This document shows, one piece after another, positions 13,601-22,559 of a DNA stretch of 64,000 bases. The notes under the pieces are model-generated. The model was not told the origin of the DNA and searched no databases. It saw nothing but the letters and a program-made list of their open reading frames with translations. The position numbers and the translations under genes were made by a program. Origin of the DNA: Nematostella vectensis (lineage: Eukaryota; Cnidaria; Anthozoa; Actiniaria; Edwardsiidae); the NCBI RefSeq assembly GCF_932526225.1, contig NC_064037.1, forward strand, positions 17,646,471-17,710,470. Reading direction: 5' to 3'. How positions within the stretch are numbered: the first letter of the stretch is position 1; each line of letters opens with the position of its first letter.

Positions 13601-16600
13601 CCCACTACAACAGTAGTATATAGTACCCCCACCACCTACTACGACAGTACTATATAGTACCCCCACCACCCACTACAATAGTAGTATATAGTACCCCCAG
13701 CACCCACTACAACAGTAGTATATAGTACCCCCACCACCCACTACAACAGTAGTATATAGTACCCCCACCACCTACTACGACAGTACTATATAGTACCCCC
13801 ACCACCCACTACAATAGTAGTATATAGTACCCCCACCACCCACTACAATAGTACTATATAGTACCCCCACCACCCACTACAATAGTACTATATAGTACCC
13901 CCAGCACCCACTACAACAGTAGTATATAGTACCCCCCACCACCCACTACAACAGTAGTATATAGTACCCACACCACCCACTACAACAGTAATATATAGTA
14001 CCCCCAGCACCCACTACAACAGTAGTATATAGTACCCCCAGCACCCACTACAACAGTACTATATAGTACCCCCACCACCCACTACAACAGTAGTATATAG
14101 TACCCCCACCACCCACTACAACAGTAGTATATAGTACCCCCACCACCCACTACAACAGTAGTATATAGTACCCCCACCACCCACTACAACAGTAGTATTT
14201 TGTACCCCCACCACCCACTACAACAGTAGTATATAGTACCCCCACCACCCACTACAACAGTAGTATATAGTACCCTCACCACCCACTACAATAGTAGTAT
14301 ATAGTACCCCCGCCACCCACTACATCAGTACTATATAGTACCCCCACCACCCACTACAACAGTAGTATATAGTACCCCCACCACCCACTACAACAGTAGT
14401 ATATAGTACCCCCCACCACCCACTACAACAGTAGTATATAGTACCCCCACCACCCACTACAACAGTAGTATATAGTACCCCCACCACCCACTACAACAGT
14501 ACTATATAGTACCCCCACCACCCACTACAACAGTACTATATAGTACCCCCAGCACCCACTACAACAGTACTATATAGTACCCCCACCACCCACTACAACA
14601 GTAGTATATAGTACCCCCACCACCCACTACAACAGTAGTATTTTGTACCCCCACCACCCACTACAACAGTAGTATATAGTACCCACACCACCCACTACAA
14701 CAGTAATATATAGTACCCCCACCACCCACTACAACAGTAGTACATAGTACCCCCAGCACCCACTACAACAGTAGTATATAGTACCCCCACCACCTACTAC
14801 GACAGTACTATATAGTACCCCCACCACCCACTACAATAGTAGTATATAGTACCCCCAGCACCCACTACAACAGTAGTATATAGTACCCCCACCACCCACT
14901 ACAACAGTAGTATATAGTACCCCCACCACCTACTACGACAGTACTATATAGTACCCCCACCACCCACTACAATAGTAGTATATAGTACCCCCACCACCCA
15001 CTACAATAGTACTATATAGTACCCCCACCACCCACTACAACAGTAGTATATAGTACCCCCACCACCCACTACAATAGTACTATATAGTACCCCCAGCACC
15101 CACTACAACAGTAGTATATAGTACCCCCACCACCCACTACAACAGTAGTATATAGTACCCACACCACCCACTACAACAGTAATATATAGTACCCCCAGCA
15201 CCCACTACAACAGTAGTATATAGTACCCCCACCACCCACTACAACAGTACTATATAGTACCCCCACCACCCACTACAACAGTAGTATATAGTACCCCACC
15301 ACCCACTTCAACAGTAGTATATAGTACCCCCACCACCCACTACAACAGTAGTATATAGTACCCCCACCACCCACTACAACAGTAGTATTTTGTACCCCCA
15401 CCACCCACTACAACAGTACTATATAGTACCCCCACCACCCACTACAACAGTAGTATATAGTACCCTCACCACCCACTACAATAGTAGTATATAGTACCCC
15501 CGCCACCCATTACATCAGTACTATATAGTACCCCCACCACCCACTAAACAGTAGTATATAGTACCCCCACCACCCACTACAACAGTAGTATATAGTACCC
15601 CCACCACCCACTACAACAGTAGTATATAGTACCCCCACCACCCACTACAACAGTAGTATATAGTACCCCCACCACCCACTACAACAGTACTATATAGTAC
15701 CCCCACCACCCACTACAACAGTACTATATAGTACCCCCACCACCCACTACAACAGTAGTATATAGTACTCCCACCACCCACTACAACAGTAGTATTTTGT
15801 ACCCCCACCACCCACTACAACAGTAGTATATAGTACCCTCACCACCTACTACAACAGTAGTATATAGTACCCCCACCACCCATTACAACAGTAGTATATA
15901 GTACCCCCAGCACCCACTACAACAGTAGTATATAGTACCCCCACCACCCACTACAACAGTAGAATATAGTACCCCCACCACCCACTACAACAGTAATATA
16001 TAGTACCCCCACCACCCACTACATCAGTAGTATATAGTACCCCCAGCACCCACTACAACAGTAATATATAGTACCCCCCACCACCCACTACAACAGTAGT
16101 ATATAGTACCCCCAGCACCCACTACAACAGTAGTATATAGTACCCCCACCACCCACTACAACAGTAGTATATAGTACCCCCACCACCCACTACAACAGTA
16201 ATATATAGTACCCCCACCACCCACTACAATAGTAGTATATAGTACCCCCACCACCCACTACAACAGTAATATATAGTACCCCCCACCACCCACTACAATA
16301 GTAGTGTATAGTACCCCCGCCACCCACTACAACAGTAATATATAGTACTTCCACCACCCACTACAACAGTAGTATTTTGTACCCCCACCACCTACTACAA
16401 CAGTACTATATAGTACCCCACCACCCACTACAACAGTAGTATATAGTTCCCCCACCACCTACTACGACAGTACTATATAGTACCCCCACCACCCACTACA
16501 ACAGTAGTATTTAGTACCCCCACCACCCACTACAACAGTAGTATATAGTACCCCCACCACCCACTACAACAGTAGTATATAGTACCCTCACCACCCACTA

Positions 16601-19600
16601 CAACAGTAGTATATAGGTCCCCCACCACCCACTACAACAGTAGTATATAGTACCCCCACCACCCACTACAATAGTAGTATATAGTACCCCCACCACCCAC
16701 TACAATAGTAGTATATAGTACCCCCACCACCCACTACAACAGTAGTATATAGTACCCCCACCACCCACTACAACAGTAGTATATAGTACCCCCACCACCC
16801 ACTACAACAGTAGTATATAGTACCCCCACCACCCACTACAATAGTACTATATAGTACCCCCACCACCCACTACAACAGTACTATATAGTACCCCCACCAC
16901 CCACTACAACAGTAGTATATAGTACCCCCACCACCCACTACAACAGTAATATATAATACCCCCACCATCTCTGAACATGCCGTGCCTTCGGATCTCATAG
17001 CAGGTTCAGTATTAGCTGGGTTGTGAGACAAAATTATTGACTCCTGCACAAGCAATCTGACTTCTATCAAACGGTGCTCTAGTCCAGGCGTTCTTTTGGG
17101 GTTTGCTGTGTTCGGGGATTTACGTTGAGGCGTGGGTCTGGGACGAGCTGCTCCTGTGACGTCACACTCTCGTTAACCGACCACAGAAAACCCGATGAGA
17201 ACGGCCGGAACGAGGTTTGGAAGTCACAATGCATTTGACTCGATATGGAAATTAGACCACCAAATTATGTTGATGTTTTTAAATTAAATCAGCTGTTGTC
17301 CTTACGCCAGGTTCTCCAAGCACCCCTTCATCGCCGACTCGTCAGTTGTGACCGCATTACCCGATTCCAGTCCCTCTGCGATGAACTTCGCCGACAACAG
17401 AAATAACCGGTTTAAATAGTAAGTATCAAACCAGTAAATCCCGGGCTATCTGGGTGGACTGGCGAGGACCTGTGGATCTGATCTGAAATGCAATGATCTA
17501 ACTTCTGTTTTTTTTTACAGTCTTCCTGAAGGACAGAGTTTAAAGAATCGTATCCTTTGCTCAAACAAAGATTTCATATTTTCAACAATGACGCCTTCCG
17601 CCCATAAACGAATTCATGGAGCATGCGTGTGCCCGTACTCGTTGCTTGTTTTCGAGTATAAAACTAAAAAAGTAAAATAAAAGATAGAATTTCCCGCAGA
17701 TTTTAAGAGCGGAGCCCATTGGCATTATTAAACCTTGTGCTCACCCAAACTAATTAATAATAACCATAGCTATAAAAAAAATTCAGACCTTTTTTCTCTC
17801 TCAATTCATTTATTGGATAGAATTTAGTAAGTTCAGTAGAACGGGGAACCATTATTTCGTAGGCGCGTAGCTAGTAAATGATACACCCTCCCTTAGCGCC
17901 AAAAAGCGGTCATTTTAAAATAAAGAATCGTCGCTTCTCTTTGATTTCTATGTCTACGCACCCCTCCTTAGCAAATTCTGGCTACGCGCCTGTGATCTGC
18001 TTAGGGGTATAAATGTCTCCATGCTCGTCTTAGGGGTATAAATGTCTCCATAATCGTCTTGTGGGTATAAATGTCTCCATGCTCGTCTTAGGGGTATAAA
18101 TGTCTCCATGATCGTCTTGTGGGTATAAATGTCTCCATGATCGTCTTGGGGGTATAAATGTCTCCATGCTCGTCTTGCGGGTATAAATGTCTCCATGCTC
18201 ATCTTGGGGGTATAAATGTCTTCATGCTCATCTTGTGGTATAAATGTCTCTTGCTCGTCTTGGGCGGGGTATAAATGTCTCTATGCTCGTCTTGGGGATA
18301 TAAATGTCTCCATGCTCGTCTTGGGGGTATAAATGTCTCCATGCTCGTCTTAGCGACAACATGCCATTCCTTGACTCTGTTGTAGGATATCAACCACCCA
18401 CGAGAATGTTGCATTTCTTTAATGCTCCACCGAATTGCACCGTGGATCAGCTAAGAGATGTAAGTACAAAGGTGCTGGGTTCATTTGCTACACACCGTAC
18501 TAAAAGTACTCCAGGATTGATTGAACTTCACCACTGACTTAGTCATAACAAAGTATATTATGTTTATTCTGTTATCTGAGTGATTATACTTTACACATGT
18601 GAATACTGTTGTAAGCGGCACTCATATAACCTATCTGTTTTCACATGTGAAAAGAATATAGCATAATGAATAGACCGGAAAATGGTGCAAAACTGGTCAT
18701 TTTTGCTAGTACAAGCATGGAATTTGGCAAGTTGATGGATCTTGGCACCATAAGTAATTTGTGATAGGACGCCACGCCCAGGTCATTATACTTACAGTTT
18801 TATAGAGATGTAATTCATTATTGCTTCAACGGCATAAATGTACATTTATTGAAATGATACCAGCCTAAATACCAGCCTGATAAGGAAATACGTGTAATGA
18901 CAAGATCTACCATTTTGCCAAATTTAATGCTTGTACTAAACATTTGAAAAATTTAATAACAATGTAACATTCTAGTTCTATGTGTAATTAATGAGTTTAT
19001 CTACTGACTCCATCCCCCAACCCCATACACAAGTTTTGTCAAGGCAGAGTTGCCTTTTATGTTTTTTTTTTTCTGGTCTAACGGTAAATATCCTCATTGT
19101 GCAGGTCTTTGTCAAGGCAGGGGCGCTAGCACCACTTAAAGGAACATTCTTTTCCAAAGGTAGACCAACAGACAGTGCTTGCCACCCTCATCTCACCATT
19201 CGATTTTGTGTGTCTAACACTCTCCCCATGTCCCATATGTTTGTGTGTCTAACACTCTCCCCATGTCCCATATGTTTGTGTGTCTAACACTCTCCCCATG
19301 TCCCATATGTTTGTGTGTCTATCACTTCCCCATGCCCCATATGTTTGTGTGCCTAACACTTTCCCCATGTCCCATATGTTTGTTTGTCTAACACTTTCCC
19401 CATGTCCCATATGTTTGTGTGTCAAACACTTTCCCCATGCCCCATGTGTTTGTGTGTCTATCACTTTCCCCATGTCCCATATGTTTGTGTGTCTAACACT
19501 TTCCCCATGTCCCATGTGTTTGTGTGTCAGACACTCTCCCCATGTCCCATATGTTTGTGTGTCTATCACTTTCCCCATGCCCCATATGTTTGTGTGTCTA

Positions 19601-22559
19601 ACACTTTCCCCATGTCCCATATGTTTGTGTGTCTAACACTTTCCCCATGCCCCATATGTTTGTGTGTCTAACACTTTCCCCATGTCCCATATGTTTGTGT
19701 GTCAGACACTCTTCCCATGTCCCATATGTTTGTGTGTCTATCACTTTCCCCATGCCCCATATGTTTGTGTGTCTAACACTTTCCCTGCCCCATATGTGTG
19801 TGGCTAACACTCTCTTTGTTATCACAGCAAACACGAAGTCATCAGCTGGGCTTTTGGAAATGCCGGATATCCGGTCTGCCATGGAAGCCCTGATTCTGAC
19901 TAATCACTACACCATCAATCCCCCAGGTAACCTTTACCCCAATCAAGGGCGGGGCTAAATATCTTTCCCAAAACCAGGACGGGGCTAGATGAAAACCTAA
20001 AACCAGGACGGGGCTAGATGAAAACCTAAAACCAGGACGGGGCTACACTTTTTACTTCTTAATTAGGAGGGGCTGGATTTTCCCAGCTCAAACTAGGGAA
20101 TGGCTAAATCTCTCCTCTCTAGACTAGAGCGAGGATAGATTTCTCCACAACAAATTAAGGTTGGCTAGATTTCTTCACCACAAACTAATTTCCCCATTCT
20201 AAACCTGGGGAGGGAATAGATTTCTCCACAACAAATTAGGCGGGCTAGATTTCTCCGCCACAAACTAATTTCCCCATTCCAAACCTAGGGAGGTTTTTTT
20301 TTCTTCGCCACAAAATAATTTCCCCATTCCAAAATTAAGGCGGGCTAGATTTCTCCGCCACAAATTAATTTCCCCATTCTAAACCTAGGGAGGGGATATA
20401 TTTCTCCGCCACAAACTAATTTCCCCATTCCAAACCTAGGGAGGTGATAGATTGCTCCATCAAGTTACGTGTGTAGGAAGGGTACAATCTTTTTTTTAAA
20501 TTCCTGATTCCACGTGAAATATAACTCATGAATTTTACTTTTTTACTTTTGCCACACGTACCTCGTACGAGTCATTGTTTGCAATCAAATCTCGATGTAC
20601 GCCATGCTTTCTACACTCCGTACGTCGTTCTTACCGCGACCCCTAATAAGCCCCCGCATAATGCTAATTAAACGAGACTATACACGCTAGGACCGAAACC
20701 CCGCCCGGAGTGCAACTAACATATAGTTTTTGAGAAACTGTCTGACTAATGACAAGGTTCTATAAGCCGTAATATGCTAACATAGGTATACCGTCTTGTT
20801 TGTTTTTGTTGTTAGATAATTCTGTGCTAAGCAGCCGTGCAGTATCCACTGGATTGTATGGTAGGACTTAATGACGAATAGTTAGGAGAAGTTTTGGGTT
20901 TTATTGTATAAGCAGTGCTCACGATGCTTGTAGCATTCAAAGAGTAAACAAGGCTGCATGCACTACCGTTATGTTGACAGCATTAAACGGTAATCTTGCT
21001 ACTGTAATACGACAAACAAATTGATTTCGTTCTCATGTCACGAGGAGATACCTCGCAACCTACCCATGACGCATTGCGTTTATAGGGTTATTTTTAGATG
21101 CTCAAGCTTTGTTTTAAAGACCTTGTTAACCCATTGACTCTTGGTGATTTTTAAGCTGAATTTACCAAAAAAAGGTTCAAACAGGTCCCCCCTACATTGA
21201 ATTTTTACAGCACGTAAAAGTCAAACACCACTGCACCACAGCGGTATCCAAGCTTTCCAACAGTGCTTTGCGGTCCATCTCTAATCCCTCGTCGTTGTGC
21301 TGAAGCCAGCACAAGTTGATGGTTGCTATGAGCATATTGGGAGAGTGCCCTAGGACATCATGAAGTCTATTGGGGCAAAATTGAGTGCTGTGTTTATGGG
21401 TATTTGCAAGCAAAGGTGGATTCATGGAGATTTTTTCTTGTTTGGCTTTGCCTGGATGAGAAAATTTTTTGATGAATCACCACAGCTCTCCTAAACGCTG
21501 TCTTTTCTGACACCGATTGATTCCATAGTTGTTTACACTGCTTTTCTGGGTCTGTATGACCTGGAATTGATGTCTAAGGCTTTTGGGGTGAAAACACTGT
21601 CTAAAAAAATGTCTGACTGTGGGGAGAGGCGTGTTGACTGGCCCTTCCCTAGTGAATTTTTTCCACGGATCTCCCAGAATGCTCTGTAAAATGTAATGGC
21701 AGCAAGAATTCTTCAAGGAGTGGGCGTGATTTGATTCCATGGAAGTGGATTAGAATGAAGGTTTCTATTCGGGTCTTGAGCTGTGTTTGCTGATTTCTCT
21801 CCCTGTGAAATTTTGCGCGTTTTGTTGGGAGGAATGGTTCTGCTGATTTTCCTTATTCGGTTTGAAATTTGTCAAATAACTTGAGCTATTATTATTTGGC
21901 TAGAGTGGTTGCTATCACATTGGTTGGATGCATATCTTCAAGACCATTTATCCCTTAGAAGACTGATGCCTGAGTATCTTCATCTTGTTGGTTTATTTTG
22001 AATTTATAAATTTGTTTGGTTGTGGGTACTTTTCAAAGCCGATACAGGCCGGTTGAGGGTCAATGGGTTAATACAGGCAAAATATCGCACGCAAGCATTT
22101 GGCCAGGAAACTTTGCCGAGGCCTTCTCATATGCGAATGAAACATAAGATATCCAATAATAAAAAGGCAGAACACGAAAACGTTGTACAAAAGACATTCT
22201 CATGTCACACAAATGATGCCAGAGAAAAATAGAGGAATGTATATCTTGATCACACTTAAACAAAAGGCATAATTCTCCCATGTTCTCCTCTTACAGGAGG
22301 CGGCTCGTTCACTCTGAAGCTCGCGTTCTCGCCAAGTTCCTCCATCTCTCCTACAGCACCAACAGTTGCGCCCGCGGTAGCAGCAGCAGCGGTTGCCGCT
22401 GCTAGCATTACTGGGAACCCGTTGGGCCCTATTGGCTCCCCCATGCACGTCCTCACGACTCCAGGGAGCCCCAATGGAATGATGCCCAACGGGGGGATGG
22501 ACCTGAATGACATGGAGCAGCACCTGGGCAGTCCTGAGCACAAATCTGCCAGTCCTTAG
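641..22559 (+). CDS. HNRNPL: hnRNP L-like RNA-binding protein (20 exons, 5' end outside window)
   Basis: Orthologue of hnRNP L, a nuclear splicing regulator with four RRMs that binds CA-rich RNA. Exons: 641-689, 820-858, 1614-1681, 2614-2710, 3170-3255, 3626-3722, 4945-5020, 7588-7641, 7838-7924, 8012-8083, 9996-10049, 10389-10661, 10856-10956, 11426-11547, 17311-17418, 17521-17549, 18386-18459, 19105-19159, 19828-19926, 22297-22559. Joined, they leave one open frame of 633 residues ending in TAG, preceded by one base of a split codon. hnRNP L rather than PTB is indicated by LNVFKNDDETWDY after RRM2, by VLMVYGLNHEKMNCERIF in RRM3 and by RMLHFFNAP in RRM4. The N-terminus and first half of RRM1 are not in the first 640 bases, so the start codon is upstream. 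Two introns are U12-type; the other junctions are GT-AG. Exon edges come from reading splice sites and frame, without transcripts. Confidence 0.93.
870..1603. repeat. 35-bp intronic minisatellite, about 21 copies
   Basis: The repeated unit contains GCTGTGTGCGTGTAGACACG followed by CCATTATCGTTCACT. A second variant has GTAAACATGCCATTTTC. It starts about 12 bases after the donor of exon 820-858 and stops 10 bases before the next exon, so it makes up nearly the whole intron. Confidence 0.95.
1800..2490. mobile_element. Fold-back MITE-like element with long inverted repeats
   Basis: Two arms of roughly 150-190 bp are reverse complements. The left arm (about 1818-2005) contains GCACTTGGTACTTTGC and GACAAAATGGCG; the right arm (about 2265-2455) contains CGCCATTTTGTC and GCAAAGTACCAAGTGC. 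The similarity continues outward through CTCGAAATAGCCATCTT and its mirror. The 260-bp centre encodes nothing recognisable. It lies in the intron before exon 2614. Exact ends and any target duplication were not resolved. Confidence 0.75.
2614..5020 (+). CDS. HNRNPL: hnRNP L exons encoding RRM2
   Basis: Exons 2614-2710, 3170-3255, 3626-3722 and 4945-5020 encode RRM2. It opens with ILLLTIINPLHPINV, has RIVIFHKNGLQALVEFDSVE around RNP1 and NGQDIYAGCCTLKIDYSK at the end, then a LNVFKNDDETWDY tail. The exon 3170-3255 to 3626-3722 junction only works as an AT-AC intron: GTG GA joined to G TTC GAC gives Val-Glu-Phe-Asp, as the family requires. No GT or AG exists at the right places. Confidence 0.93.
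2853..2895 (-). ncRNA. Degenerate hammerhead-ribozyme-like motif, copy 1
   Basis: On the - strand it reads ATCTC, CTGATTA, a small UGG/CCA hairpin, CGAAA, a short loop, G-TA, then GGGAT. GGGAT pairs with ATCTC to make stem I, and the minimal stem III fits the kind seen in Penelope-like elements and retrozymes. The core should be CTGATGA; here the G at the catalytic position is T, and this copy also has GAAAT instead of GAAAC. It is probably an inactive relic. Confidence 0.35.
2932..2974 (-). ncRNA. Degenerate hammerhead-ribozyme-like motif, copy 2
   Basis: Same arrangement as the copy 79 bp upstream, with CGAAAC intact and the same CTGATTA core change. The tandem arrangement is typical of the paired ribozymes in Penelope-like elements and retrozymes (family knowledge). 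No reverse transcriptase is seen nearby. Confidence 0.35.
3256..3625 (+). other. U12-type AT-AC intron in hnRNP L
   Basis: The 5' end at 3256 reads ATATCCTTTT, the U12 AT-AC donor consensus. The 3' end is ...CCCTTGACTGTTGCCAC, with a U12-like branch sequence (CCTTGAC) whose branch A at 3615 lies 10 bases before the end of the intron. Only this reading restores the Val-Glu-Phe-Asp junction of RRM2. Confidence 0.9.
3877..4397. mobile_element. Possible MITE bounded by inverted GACGCCGTATTA motifs
   Basis: GATTGGTTTTAGACGCCGTA at about 3877 is matched in reverse by TAATACGGCGTCTTAATCC at about 4373. The interior is non-coding. It lies in the intron before exon 4945. Only short inverted ends were recognised. 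Confidence 0.35.
4605..4682. repeat. Short inverted-repeat (hairpin) element, 78 bp
   Basis: AGGATAGTGGTTAGTTTG at the left end is mirrored by CAAACTCAAACCACTATCCT at the right end, with an AT-rich loop. It is a small palindromic MITE or hairpin inside an hnRNP L intron. Confidence 0.65.
5021..7587 (+). other. hnRNP L intron, 2.6 kb, no gene seen
   Basis: Flanked by donor gtaagg and acceptor tgtttag. It contains a C12 homopolymer at about 6591-6603 and short AT-rich stretches. Open frames here lack family features. No element was recognised with confidence. Confidence 0.6.
7588..10661 (+). CDS. HNRNPL: hnRNP L linker exons between RRM2 and RRM3
   Basis: Five small or medium exons (7588-7641, 7838-7924, 8012-8083, 9996-10049, 10389-10661) encode a Ser/Pro/Thr/Gly-rich, low-complexity linker. 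All are bounded by phase-1 introns, so each could be included or skipped without breaking the frame. The last is 273 bp and rich in Leu, Gln, Ser and Pro. In vertebrates this region is Gly/Pro/Tyr-rich; here the sequence is not conserved, only its position and disorder-like composition. The symmetric phase-1 boundaries make this a natural site for alternative splicing. Confidence 0.8.
8084..9995 (+). other. hnRNP L intron, 1.9 kb, no gene seen
   Basis: Flanked by donor gtgagt and acceptor tcttag. AT-rich, without an obvious repeat array or coding signal. Confidence 0.6.
10856..17549 (+). CDS. HNRNPL: hnRNP L exons encoding RRM3 and the RRM3-RRM4 linker
   Basis: Exons 10856-10956 and 11426-11547 encode RRM3, including VLMVYGLNHEKMNCERIF, LFCLYGNVIKVKFL and PGACMVQMSD. 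Exons 17311-17418 and 17521-17549 encode the linker with NNRFKY. The acceptor at 10851-10855 reads tagcag, a NAGNAG tandem, so one extra residue may be included. The intron 11548-17310 is 5.8 kb and almost wholly a 34-bp minisatellite. The 17550 donor is U12-type (gtatccttt). Confidence 0.9.
11561..16965. repeat. 34-bp minisatellite, about 158 copies, in an hnRNP L intron
   Basis: The consensus unit is CACTACAACAG, TAGTATATAG, TACCCCCACCACC. It starts about 15 bases after the donor at 11548. Variants include GTACTATATAGTAC (a perfect 14-bp palindrome), TATTTTGTACC, and GCACC for CCACC. Blocks of variants recur in the same order, showing multi-unit duplications. The transcribed strand is rich in CA and C; the other strand has GGGTGGTGGGGG runs. 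Confidence 0.97.
17550..18385 (+). other. U12-type GT-AG intron in hnRNP L
   Basis: The donor is GTATCCTTTG, the U12 GT-AG consensus. The acceptor region reads TTCCTTGACTCTGTTGTAG: an almost perfect U12 branch site, with the branch A at 18374, 11 bases before the end of the intron and no long polypyrimidine tract. A 29-bp minisatellite fills the end of the intron up to just before the branch site. Confidence 0.88.
18000..18355. repeat. 29-bp minisatellite, about 12 copies, in the U12 GT-AG intron
   Basis: The unit is GGGGTATAAATG, TCTCCATGCTCGTCTTA, with some shorter or longer copies. The array ends about 14 bases before the U12 branch site. Confidence 0.93.
18386..22559 (+). CDS. HNRNPL: hnRNP L exons encoding RRM4 and C-terminus
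   Basis: Exons 18386-18459, 19105-19159, 19828-19926 and 22297-22559 encode RRM4, with RMLHFFNAPPNCTVDQLRD, SSAGLLEMPDIRSAMEAL, NHYTINPPG and FTLKLAFS. A C-terminal extension of about 75 residues rich in Ala, Pro, Gly and Met follows and ends in TAG at 22557-22559. Vertebrate hnRNP L stops soon after the last beta strand, so this tail is longer than usual. A GC-rich run of Ala codons at about 22373-22403 encodes an Ala-rich stretch. Confidence 0.9.
19205..19800. repeat. 35-bp minisatellite, about 17 copies, abutting an hnRNP L acceptor
   Basis: The unit is TCTAACACTTTCCCCATGTC, CCATATGTTTGTGTG. The array runs to within about 27 bases of exon 19828-19926, so the last copy merges with the pyrimidine tract of the acceptor. 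Confidence 0.95.
19945..20460. repeat. Two adjacent short minisatellites in the last hnRNP L intron
   Basis: First, three copies of a unit of about 30 bp with AAACCAGGACGGGGCTAGAT (about 19970-20047). Then four to five degenerate copies of a longer unit with AATTTCCCCATTCCAAACC and TAGATTTCTCCGCCACAAA (about 20110-20455). Confidence 0.8.
21126..22071 (-). mobile_element. TTAA-flanked piggyBac-like non-autonomous element, copy 1
   Basis: The ends are TTAA-CCCATTGACTC and GGGTCAATGGG-TTAA: inverted ends starting CCC next to a TTAA target, the piggyBac hallmark (family knowledge). About 946 bp. The interior matches, in reverse orientation, the element at 58060-59068, including a stretch that reads MNPPLLANTHKHSTQ on the - strand. 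Indels between copies break the frames, so no transposase is claimed. It sits in the last hnRNP L intron. Confidence 0.78.

Noticed and set aside
17954-18414. Open frames with METFIP-type repeats on the - strand
   Set aside because: Translation of the 29-bp intronic minisatellite, with no start context or homology.
19249-19958. Several open frames of 90-120 codons on both strands
   Set aside because: Products of the 35-bp minisatellite in an hnRNP L intron. The only real coding part is exon 19828-19926.
21192-21740. Open frames conserved with 58403-58950 (MNPPLLAN-type)
   Set aside because: They lie inside the piggyBac-like elements. The two copies differ by indels that shift the frame, so similarity is by DNA descent and not evidence of a protein.
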